Of a DNA stretch of 64,000 nt, positions 33,766-44,125 are shown in pieces (the first letter of the stretch is position 1; each line of letters opens with the position of its first letter). This DNA is from Branchiostoma floridae (lineage: Eukaryota; Chordata; Leptocardii; Amphioxiformes; Branchiostomatidae), in the NCBI RefSeq assembly GCF_000003815.2, contig NC_049988.1, positions 8,281,763 to 8,345,762 on the forward strand, given 5' to 3'. The notes beneath the pieces were generated by a model. It ran no database searches. It saw only the letters and a program-made list of their open reading frames with translations, and was not told the DNA's origin. Made by a program: the position numbers and the translations under genes.

Positions 33766-33978
33766 CTACTTTGGTTTGGTTTCCCTCAGTTGGGAATGTA
33801 CAACCTGTCCTCTTGGCACGAAGACGGAACCCCCAATTACGTCCCTTCCGACAGACGAATGCAATACTTTACAAAATGTCCGAGCCGCTGGGATCGAACC
33901 CACGGATCCATGGAATTGGATCCGAGTTTTCAAGCAGCGAGCTCGAGGTTGCATTACCACTCGGCCACAAAGAAATAT
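33766..33978 (-). mobile_element. tRNA-derived SINE-like element
   Basis: On the minus strand a tRNA-like head has an A box (TGGCCGAGTGG) and a B box (GGTTCGATCCC), with GCTTGAAAAC where a Ser(UGA) anticodon loop would sit. The stems do not close into a proper tRNA, and unrelated sequence follows (GGACGTAATTGGGGGTTCCG onward). This suggests a SINE or a decayed tRNA-Ser copy. The 3' boundary is not clear. Confidence 0.5.
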
Positions 33979-34102
33979 TCCCCCGAACGTTTCAAAACTG
34001 TTGTTCAATGCAGCAATGCTGCTGAAGTCATAATACAAAAACGACTTGGGCCTGTTCATAAATCATCGATGTATAACAGTCTGTTGCCCCTCCCCTTCAT
34101 AC

Positions 34103-34252
34103 CTTATATTTCTGCAGTGCTTCCGCGCTGGTCGCAAACCAGACAGCATTACTGAACTGACCAACTTTCCTGCTGATTCCGACTATTCCTGCTAGGTGGC
34201 GCAACGTCTCCACTACTGTGCTCAGCAGACTATCAATCGTAATAAGTTCCAT
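34103..34252 (-). CDS. Candidate alternative first coding exon of CROT
   Basis: An ATG at 34252 opens 50 codons ending exactly at a donor (AAATATAAG/GTATGA) in phase 0. The peptide starts MELITIDSLLSTVVETLRHL. The exon at 31036-30889 accepts phase 0, as it does from the annotated first exon (31335-31267), so either could be used. Alternatively this belongs to an unrelated gene with no other exon visible. Its sequence is not part of the conserved acyltransferase domain. Confidence 0.45.
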
Positions 34253-34259
34253 GGTTTTA

Positions 34260-37200
34260 CTTATGGAATAAAATAACCGGTGTTATGGTCAAGACACACA
34301 AGTGACAAATGGTATCCCCGCCAGTTCAGCTGGGTGGTATGTGTCTATAAACGTCCCCTAAGGGGGAATACTATTATAGACAGAAACTGGTTCGGTAGGT
34401 TACTCCATTCATGTCATCAATCTCAATATTGTGGACTTATTGCAACCATTACTCGTTTGCCAGTTTTAATAGAAGGGCCGGAGTGACACATGATTGACAT
34501 TAAAGTTATGATGTGCAAATGTGGATGTGCAAAATAGCCTTACTGTAACTCAAACTCCTTTTATTTTTGACAGGGATTTTTTTGTTTCTTTAGAGCTGTT
34601 ACAAAGTGGAATTCGTTGTCATTCGTTTTCGTCACAACCCACGTTTTTGTAATTGTGAACCGCAATGTCAAGGGATAGGTGAGGTGAGGTGAGGTGAGAA
34701 ACCGCAAGGAGATAAAGACAAGAGACAGACGTCTCTAACCTAGAAGCGTCGGTTGTAGTACAACAGTTTGTCACAAGGTGTCGTTTCAGAAAGGTTGTTG
34801 ATGCATCTTGGTCGCTGTCGCATTTGTCCAGTCACAGATATCCTGTCTGACATCAAAATCCATTGTAATGTTTCTTCAATTTATTGAAACGAGTATCAAG
34901 TGTTAAACCCCAGCACGTTTATATTTAAGAGCCCAACACACCATAAAGAGTAAGGGTGACCCAATGTGTTGGCAGGCTCATACCTTCTTTCTCGACCAAA
35001 AATGTCGTGTGCAGTGATAAAAATTCTGACCACCCCTCTTTGATGCCATTGTTGGAATGATCTTGACTTAAGATGATTATTCCCAGTTTGGTCATCCCTG
35101 TAAATCACACAACCACTACCTGGCACGACTTTCCTTTCTCAGCCAAGTTTTCTCCATAGTTACATCATTGTTCGTGACTTCTCCCCGCCCCCGTCGGTAC
35201 GGTATAACCACAGGCTGAGTCAGGCGCCCTGCCCCCAGCCCGATCCGGTTGTCCCGTCAGGGAACACACCGGTAGTACGGTGATATTTTAGGAACTCTTC
35301 CTGATTGATTGTGATGAGTAAAGCTTGGACTCAGTACAGATTAGCCTGGTTACCAAACCCCAGCCCGATCTCAAGTATCTATTGTGCAGAAAGATATATT
35401 TTGAGGTTGGGGTATGGTATTGGCTAAGTACAGATGGGTTAGTCCATTTATGCGATGTTTGTGGATTGGGGGTAAAGTATTAAAGTACAGTTGTCGAAAA
35501 GGGAAAAAGAATGTCACCCTTTATCAATTTGACAATAAACGACGTTTCCACCAGATAATTGTCATAAAGTTTCATGATACGTGTTTATTAACGTCTTTGT
35601 CTTATCTGAGGTCCTATCCTATCCTATCCTATCCTATCCTATCCTATCCTATCCTATCCTATCCTATCCTATCCTATCCTATCCTATCCTATCCTATCCT
35701 ATCCTGTCCTGTCCTGTCCTGTCCTGTCCTGTTTCGTTCTAAACTATTCTATTCTATTCTATTCTATTCTATTCTATTCTATTCTATTCTATTCTATTCT
35801 ATTCTATTCTATTCTATTCTATTCTATTCTATTTTACTCTATTCTATTCTATTCCATTCCATTCTATCCTTTTCTATTCTATTCTATTCTTCTCTGTTCT
35901 ATGGTCTTCTACCCTACTCTACTGTACTTAACATACCCTACACTTTCCTACTCTACTATACTACACTATACTCTCCCATGCTCTATAGTATATATACTTT
36001 GAATGTGTGACATTTGAGTTATATGACCGATCTATATTTGTATGTGTTTCAGGAAGGTCATAGACTATTGTAGACTTTTTTAATGAAGGGTACTCAGATC
36101 AGTTATGTTGATCAGAGGACGACGTGTAAGTTCGCACACATGTACGAATTTTTCAATCCAACTGGCCCAACATCCCGGACAACACTTACGAGTGTGTCCC
36201 TGCCAGTCAAACGACATAGTATTAATTTCTTCTCACGACCTCTGACTTGTGCTCGTCCCTCACGGGGTTTGTCAGCTGTCACGAGTCGGGCAGCGCGCCC
36301 CGCCCACGGTGTAAACCATCGCCCCGCCCCGCCTCTAGTACTGTCCTGACTGCCATATGTGCTGCGGTCACAGTTGGACATGTATCATTCACAGTGAGCC
36401 AGCTAACTACGACAGACACCAGTTTCTTTACCAACAGTGCGTATGTTCTTGACTGCACTCTTATGCTGTAAAACAGTTGTGAGTACCCAGCTTTTGAGTG
36501 CCGTGACCCGGTACAGGGCCGATAGTTGTTGAAGAAAGCTTCTGTCATCCGCCTGACGTTGTTGACGGTGAGTACATGACAGTATTGCCTGGATGAGACC
36601 CTAGCCGTGGTATCTACAAAACAAGATTACCCCTGCCAAAAAGGATTTACAACAGAGCTGGTAGACTCTTGTTCTGCAGTGTAGTGCTCACGGTGTCTGT
36701 CGGACACACGAGACCACCGACCGCTACGACACCGTCAGACGGGCCTAGGTGCGTACCTACCGCCGAGGGCAGACAGCGAAGTGCACGCTGGATTAAGCTT
36801 GTTCGGGAATAGACACTGTTGTTGCACACGCGTCGAGTACAATTTATAGCAGGGCAACGGGTCATTTCCTAATTTTACGCTGGACATTCCAGACCGTCGA
36901 CGCGCGGCTGTGGCTTTAGATTTGCGGCGCGACCTGAGTCATCCAGGCGGCATCCGGACGACGTCAGCCCCGCCGGCACGGCATCAGCTCTTCGGTGATG
37001 ACGACAAGTCCTCTTTGTCTTTCATAAAATAGTTCACGTATATGTAGGACAGTGTCCTAACTCGTCAGAATTTGTCTACGTGACTTGAAATACGTTCTGC
37101 TTTCATTTATGGCGCTGCAAAGCAAGTGGAAGACAACCTAGTTCAGAGGGACTTCCTGAAAAAAATTTGACAGGTTGCGGTTCCGCTTGAAGAGGAAATC

Positions 37201-37345
37201 ACCCATTACAGTTCAGAGCATTTCTTCATCTAGGGTGCAACTCCAAACACGGACATTGTACGTAGTATAATTCGGAGCTTCTAGGAAACGATCTTTCGCT
37301 CTTGTGAGTCTTCAGTTTCTGTGTCTGACACCCAAGACCGTCGCT
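34260..37345. other. Intergenic and probable bHLH promoter/5' UTR
   Basis: No coding exon is recognised. The stretch holds a long pentanucleotide array (35611-35890) and, nearer 37346, sequence richer in CpG (about 36240-36340 and 36700-37000), as expected near a developmental regulator's promoter. CROT and the bHLH gene are divergently transcribed from its two sides. No core promoter element was assigned. Confidence 0.4.
35611..35890. repeat. Pentanucleotide array with three successive unit types
   Basis: The array is about 90 bases of TATCC units, then five to six GTCCT units, a short break, then about 130 bases of ATTCT units that decay at the right edge. It opens a spurious 198-codon frame of Leu/Ser/Tyr/Ile repeats on the plus strand. 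Confidence 0.97.
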
Positions 37346-39094
37346 ATGGCAACGGCAAGATCACCAATAGAGGTGCTCCTAACAGAGGACAAACTCCAGG
37401 ACTTTCAGAGGAAAGCGGCGATGTCCACCGAGGACGAGGAGGACAATGACTCGGGCAGTGAGAGTTCCACGTCGTTGCACTCGTTCGGTCGGCACGGTGC
37501 CGAGAAGAGGCCGCAGAGGAGGAAGAAACCCAAGCTAACAGGAGTCAGCAAACAGAGACAGCAGGCAAACGCACGGGAGAGAGACAGGACGCACTCCGTC
37601 AATACAGGTAAGATGTCATCTACACGGAAAATGTTTATTATTATCTGTACAAATTTTGCCAGCAGGGGACGGACTACCAAATGTTCCTATTCACTTTTCC
37701 CCTAGAAAATATATACTAGTGGAATCGAGCATCACAGCATACAACTGCATACACGCCGTAAACTATAGGAGTCTTGATTTTTTTGTGGAGAGATATGGAC
37801 GAAACGTCGCCACTGTCAGAGAGCTATTTTCTAGAATATCCGGGCACTTTTGTTGGTCTGTCCCTAGCTGACTGTTTTCCCCTTCCTTCCCCCTTTAGTT
37901 GACTCTGAGAGCAATCGCGAGAAAGCCCGGACTCAGAATTTGAACACAGGTAAAGCACATAACTTGCATGTGGACAATATTGTATACCAGTTCTTCTAAC
38001 AAAATTTTACGAAGACGTAACATACTGTACTATACTATACATGCACTATACTTAAAATTATGTACTATGCTATACTAGACGTATAGGAACTTTTGTGTAA
38101 GAGTTACCTGTCCTATGTTTCATGAATTTGTAACGAACGATTGATAACAGTGATAATCCATAATCGATTTAATGATTGTTTGATGGGTAAAAAGATTGAT
38201 TTATTGACGTTAGAACCACAGAGACGTTGACTAACCCTGAGACTATTGTAACACCCCCACCCCCTCCCACCCAGCCTTCACCACCCTGAGAACGATGATC
38301 CCCACCGAGCCTGCCGACAGGAAACTCTCCAAGATCGAGACTCTCAGATTGGCGACGTCTTACATCAGGTGCGTACAAAATAGTACACCGATTTTGTCCT
38401 TGAACGCTGATTCTAAAGAACTCGTAACGTTTGTTGAAATCTCTATTTCATATAGGAACATACAGCGTTACGTATATCAAAGGTGGAAACACACTTCCTC
38501 AGTGTAACAGTGAACTTATTGAGATTCATGTACTTAGCTTGTCATGTCTTCTGATACATTCCCTTCTTTCCCATGTATACGTTCTTTTCAACATATCTAT
38601 GCTTCAATACCATAACATGCATGCTGATTGCTATCCCCTTAGCAACTTTTGGACCAAAATAAGTAGCAGATTTACAATTATTATAATGGTTGCCGTTTTG
38701 GTGTCAAGATGGAAACTTTCTGAGAAAGACTAGACGATCTTTAGATTCTGCTGTTATGAATATTGATGTTCACTTCATTCTGTGTTTATGGATTAGTGTA
38801 ATAGATATTGCGATTGCGTTCTCGTTTCCCCAGTCACCTGGCCACGGTCCTGATGTATGGAGACGGGTGTCTAGAGGCGCAGCCGTGTCTGAGAAGACAA
38901 CAGTACCTACATCCGGGCACTGAGAACAAACCAACCCCTATCTGTACCTTCTGTTTGGCGCACAAAAAGAACACGGTAAGTTTTTCTGTATATCTATTTT
39001 ACTAATGACACATTGTGGATTGACTTGAGTATTCGTAAATTGCTATGGGAGGCTCAAAAATAAATCCCAAAAATGTTCGTCCCTGGGTGGGCTC

Positions 39095-39145
<51 letters not shown>

Positions 39146-40708
39146 AGAGACATCGATAACACTGAAAGTTTTCAGAAAGCTTCCGAAGTTTAACATAAAT
39201 ATTGATGCCAAATTTTTAATCTACGAGGGATCATTTATGTTTGAGACAAGTTCTAAGACAAGACATAAAACAATTATTCATGTAATCTTCCAAGCAAATA
39301 GTATACAAATCTTGTTATGGTAGATAGCTCACGCATTATGTGGTACCTGCACTGATATTAAAACTTACCTTTGGTAGTATTTGTACACTCAAAGTGGCAC
39401 ACATAACTTTTATTCAGACACAATTTATCATTCTAAAACTAAGGTGAAATATGGCTGCTACAATTAGAAACGCGGTGTCATATCAAACAATGAAAATCTG
39501 GAGAATCATAGCGACTTCAAAACTTCTTGAGTCGATAGTGCCCACCCACTACATGGTGTTGCTTAGACGTGATACATGTAGTGAAGGCTACTGTTGTGTA
39601 AATCTTCTGCCTCCAGAAATAAACTGTCCCTAAATCCCCAAACAAACCCTTTCCCATCAGTACTGATGCCCCTACTGTGTATTTTTCTTTCCACCGCGAA
39701 CAACCGACTCTTCGACTCTAAGTATGTTGGTAAATGTTTACCTCCTGAGTCACCTCCAATGTCACGAGTGTGTGCTGGGACGGCCAAACAGGCACTTCCC
39801 AGCCTTTTCCCTCTGCTTATCCCGCGAAAAAATAACAACAGATCGTCCGCAATGATTGATGTCAAAGGTCAGCCGACACTGATGACTTCCATATTGTCGC
39901 GACACGGCTCGTGTAAACTTCGGCGGGCTTCATGTGTCGTCGGTTCGGCTTTCATCGGAGGATAATCGGGCGGACAGGTCGCCACGTGTGGTGCGCAGGT
40001 GTCAGGGACCATGACAACTCTGTCCGGGGAAATATTTTCTAAGGTCCGTTTTATGTTTCCCGCCTCGTAAAGTTCACTGTACCTTATTTCTTGGTACAGA
40101 ATAGGGGATATTCGGCTTGATATGTGATTTTCGGTTTAGTGGCCTACCATGTTCAGTCAAATTTGTTCATACAATACCAGACGAATTCGAAAGTGTGTTT
40201 GGACACCACTTTTGTTATACTTTATTTTAGAAAATCCACATGCTGATTTCACATTGAACCTCTACCTTTCGAGTTTTGAAACTTCGCGAACTAGAGCAAA
40301 GGCTCTATATATAGATATACAAAATACTAGTATAACTTTCTGGTATGACGTTGCATATGCGCATATCAAAGGCTAGATGCTGTCCTTATACGGTGTACAG
40401 TCGGGGAAGAATACAGCAAAGGCTGTTAGGGCGTGGCCTGTACATAATATACACGCTTCAACATCGTCAGTCAAAATATTGAAAAACAACAACTCTACAA
40501 CCATTTCTTATCTGTTGGTTGTCTTTTTATGTGAAACTTAAGAATACATATGTTTCATCACAAGTCATTTTCTTGTATCAAAAGGCTTTGCTGCCGATTT
40601 TTTCAGGTGAACCCCATGACAGGTGCATCATTGAGAATGTCAGTAAAGAAAACTGTACTATCTGGGAGGTGTCAACACCTGACAAGTGTTGATAGTGTTC
40701 CCCACTAA
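37346..40708 (+). CDS. TCF15: bHLH transcription factor, paraxis/scleraxis (TCF15) family
   Basis: Exons 37346-37607, 38275-38368, 38834-38975 and 40607-40708 (TAA) sum to 600 nt, i.e. 199 aa, the same length as human TCF15. An acidic N-terminus ([14 protein letters not shown]) precedes a basic region ([15 protein letters not shown]), helix 1-loop-helix 2 ([20 protein letters not shown] then [18 protein letters not shown]), and the family C-terminal motif [12 protein letters not shown]. The bHLH is split by two introns (phases 1 and 2). Such factors bind E-boxes as heterodimers with E proteins and act in somite, muscle or tendon-like mesoderm. Start: the ATG at 37346 (MATARS) has an in-frame upstream ATG at 37304; the later one fits family length. 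The last exon ([15 protein letters not shown]) is the least certain. Paraxis and scleraxis cannot be separated here. Confidence 0.9.
37899..37949 (+). CDS. Candidate cassette exon duplicating the bHLH basic region
   Basis: A strong polypyrimidine tract plus TTTAG precedes, and GTAAAG follows, 51 bp of phase 1-1 in the first intron of the bHLH gene. Read in phase it encodes [16 protein letters not shown]. Aligned without gaps to the end of exon 1 ([14 protein letters not shown]), positions R, E, basic, x, R, T and the final NT agree. Inclusion would put this version next to helix 1 and push the normal basic region 17 residues upstream. Splicing is inferred only. Confidence 0.6.
39078..39151 (-). 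tRNA. tRNA-Asn (GUU)
   Basis: The 74-nt minus-strand sequence starts GTCTCTGTGGCGCAATCGGT, carries anticodon GTT in the loop CTGTTAACC, and has TTCGAGC in the T-loop. The acceptor arms GTCTCTG and CAGGGAC pair (one G-U), followed by discriminator G. A run of five T just downstream on the same strand (39073-39069) is a Pol III terminator. It lies antisense in the third intron of the bHLH gene and looks functional. Confidence 0.95.
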
Positions 40709-41021
40709 ACCCTTGCTAACATCACACCTTCCCAGCGATAACATCGAACAAGTCTTGAGTGAAATGGACCTTATTTTCATTGGAAACTCTCGCCCGAAAT
40801 AAACGCGTCGCTAACGGGGTAAGATAACATTTATGGAGAGCCCCAAAATGTGTAACATGTCAGCTTAGATTCCTGCTTGTCCAAAACGCCGTCACTGAAA
40901 GTATGAAGGAAAAAACCTTGACTGAAAATTGCTGAATAATTTCAAGGACAGAGTTGATATAAGACCGCATCCAATTTATTACGAACCAAGAAAAAATTGG
41001 TAGCCTGGTATCCAGCCGTAT

Positions 41022-41247
41022 TAATGCTAGTTCACCTTTATCCGCCGGGTTACCTTTATCCGCCGGGTTACCTATATCCGTTGTGTTTCGAAAGATGACA
41101 TTTAGGTATATCAAGTCAACAGAGGGCTATTCAAAATTGCAATGTATTGCAGTTTGAATCCACCCTTGATCGACTTACTAGTAATACCCTGTTTTTGTTT
41201 TAAATAATAACATAGGTTACCCTGCGGATAAAGGTGAACTAGCGTTA
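41022..41247. mobile_element. Fold-back MITE, family B, copy 2
   Basis: Arms TAATGCTAGTTCACCTTTATCC (22 bases, given as positions 41022-41043) and 41226-41247 are near-perfect complements. The element resembles 4755-4967: CACCTTTATCC, GGTTACCTATATCCGTTG, then GGATAAAGGTGAACTAGC. A 19-bp TTACCTTTATCCGCCGGG unit is tandemly doubled at its left end. Confidence 0.8.
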
Positions 41248-42217
41248 TAGCTCGTCTATCCTCTGTGAATATTTGCATATTTCTACTTTCTCTCTGCCTC
41301 AGGAACTATCTAACGTTGCAAACTTTTGGAATCGTTTGCCAAAGATTTGGTCACTGTTGTATGGCTATGAGGGTCCGAGGAACACACAACACGCTGTTTG
41401 TTTTCCAAGATGATTTAACGATTTCGATTTAATCCAGCCATCACGGGATAATCATGATGGATGGATTAGTAATGGGTGGATTATCAGATATCTCAAGGAG
41501 CGGCTGAGATATACGGTCCCCAGCTGTGAAGTATTAAGATTATGGTTCTATTTTGGATCTCCTACGTGAAAAAACTCGCCCGAGACCACAAGAATGTTGA
41601 CAAGGAATTTTAAACGTTGTGCGCTTGGCAACAGGGGAACTGAGAATTAGACATGCCCCAGTAGAAACAAATGATAGGATGGACCAAATCAGACAGATAC
41701 AGCAACAGTCTTCTTGCACCTACGAGTAATTTGAAGGGAGGAGAACTTGTGAAAGACACGGTACCACCTACAATTTAGATAAGACAAGAGTACAAGAATT
41801 CTCAAAGAGAATAGGTAACACACAATACGTCAAGAGACACAAATTCAACTGAATTTTAGGGGTTCCCAATCAAATCAGACCATATTAGTTTTTACAACTC
41901 TTTCTTCAGTTAGGAACAAACGTACCGATTTCTGTTCAACCCCTTTAGAATTTTTGGACCGGATCGTATGTGCAAGCGATACGGTGGTAGATAGTTAAGA
42001 TTTAGCTGAACCAGACCCCATATAATTATAAGTCTGTGGTAGGTCACTGCTGCACTTGCTAGTATAAATCCACACACATGCTGTTTTGGCAAATGCTTCG
42101 TTTATGAGCTGTTTAATTCGGGAGGTTGTTGTCTCGGTGGGAGAACTGGTTAGATTATTTGTTTAATCAGCAGCGCTCATTCGGGTCAACGAAAGTGTCA
42201 CAGAATCGAGTTGAAAT

Positions 42218-42448
42218 CCGAAAACAGTCACATAGACAGTCGACAAAATAACATAATTACATCTGTACTAAATCTTATATACGAGTATGGTGCATTCTTG
42301 AAATTTCTACTCCTAAATCGGACAACATTGAAAACCGAAAACAGTCACATAACAGTCGAAAAAATAACTTAATTACCTATGTACTAAATCTCTTATACGA
42401 GTATGGTGCATTTTTTAAATTTCTATTCCTAAGCCGGACAACATTTCA
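42218..42448. repeat. Two tandem copies of a ~117-bp unit
   Basis: Units starting CCGAAAACAGTCACATA at about 42218 and 42335 share ACGAGTATGGTGCATT, AAATTTCTA and CGGACAACATT blocks at roughly 85-90 percent identity by eye. No coding content. Confidence 0.85.
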
Positions 42449-43819
42449 AATTCTAACTGTCGACGTATTATAAGGAATATTTCTTGGACTGTTTCAGTGC
42501 AAAAGGTGCTCAAAAAGAAGGAGAAACAATAAAATGACAATTTTTAGACCTTCTTTACGTTCATATTGTAACAATCGTACATCAAAACGTTATTAAGAAT
42601 GTATCGCCCAGCTCACGTCTAAATATGGTAACCTTCTGAAACATTTTAAACGACATAGCTGTGACTATTTTCCCAACGTTTCTAACAAATATAACACAGC
42701 TACCTCATGCAGAAGGTTCTCCATACAAAACATCACGGCGTTCAAAGCATACGCGCCGTGTTTCGCATACTTCCCCCTATCACTCTGTTTACGGAAGATA
42801 ATAAGTGTCGAATATGAAGAATTCTAGCTATATATACATATACGTTTTCATATTTCTGACCCAGTGGTCACCCCAGCAAAGACACGAAAGCGCGCGGAGT
42901 AAAAATACAAAGGCGTAAAACTCGACACCGTATATCATAAATCGACATAAATACCCGGGTACCTTGACCCCCAACGCGCCATATTTCCAGCTTGCTATGC
43001 AGACTTGCGTGCGTTGCGGCAATTTCAACTCGGAAACATTTTGTTTAGGATGATGAGTTGATTTAAACCTTTCGTCTCCTCTTTTACTGGTGTCCCAAAA
43101 CAAGGCAAAGCAGCCTATGGCACACGTCTCAACCGTCACTATAACAGTACACACATACATGTACAAATACTCAATAGACAATACGGTCGCAAATATTCCC
43201 TTGTATTTTGAGCATGTGGTCCGTTTTGTATGAGGTATATTGAAGACATGACATGTACATGATTGATTCTTATTGTATGTCTCCCCCTTTCTGTTTTGTA
43301 TTGTACAGGGAAAGTGCGATAGGGAACGGCCAGTTTTTCCGCCAGGCATGCGGGAGGTCATGCAAGGTTACTTCCAGAGTTGATGCCCCCTCCCCCATCA
43401 TCAGTTAGTTCTTTATATAGTTTTTACGTTGTACAGTATTTAGTAGTGTTGATTATAGATAGATGCCAGGGACTGTTGTTGTTGTCACGAAGAAAAAGCC
43501 TGCTTGTCGGGTGTGTTTTATGGATTTTTAAAAGATTCTGGAAATCTTTTCTCTGCAGTTTGCAAGTTTGTCATTCTTTTGGACCCCATGTTTTCTTGTC
43601 ATGTTTGAAGCATATATATACTATTTCGACACTGTTCGACGTTAGAAGAACGTAAGGGTCTTAGAGGGATTTTCAAAAAGAAAGAAGGACAACAATTGAG
43701 CTTCAAGAGCTAATTGAAATGCTTCGTTTTGCTATTGTCTTCATATACAATCAGTGTTAGCTGTTTGAATTGGACAACTTCTCCCGAACTTTGAACGTTA
43801 CACCACATCCCAACACAGT

Positions 43820-44125
43820 GTGCAAAATACCCACTTGCACACTTGCACATTGCAACCACTTTTTGCTTGGTGCAACTTACTTCTAAACTAAGGTTGCACA
43901 GTGTGCAACTTAGATTTTGAGCCTTTGAGCCTCAGACCTCGATTTTGTTGTCGATTTACTTGGAAGAAATAAATAATCCATTTCATATCAGCCAAACATG
44001 TACTACACATATATGTATTGTACATTTTGTCTCAAAAATCAGTGAATTGTAGGTGGTGCAACTTGAAATTCAGTTGTGCAACCTAGTTTTTGCCCCAGGT
44101 TGCACACTGTGCAACCTGGCTGAGA
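43820..44125. repeat. Palindromic TTGCACA/TGTGCAA modules
   Basis: Several near-palindromes recur: GGTTGCACAGTGTGCAACTT (about 43895), GTTGTGCAACCTAG (44075) and GGTTGCACACTGTGCAACC (44098-44116), with further TGCACACTTGCACATTGCAA at the left. The outer copies could form arms of a 300-bp fold-back element. Confidence 0.6.

Noticed and set aside
33886-33978. Functional tRNA-Ser
   Set aside because: A and B boxes are present but the acceptor and anticodon stems do not pair properly; SINE head or decayed tRNA is likelier.
33574-34155. 193-codon plus-strand ORF
   Set aside because: Overlaps the tRNA-derived SINE-like element and, antisense, the candidate first CROT exon; no protein signature of its own.
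35414-36010. 198-codon ORF
   Set aside because: Mostly the pentanucleotide array translated; composition is purely repetitive.
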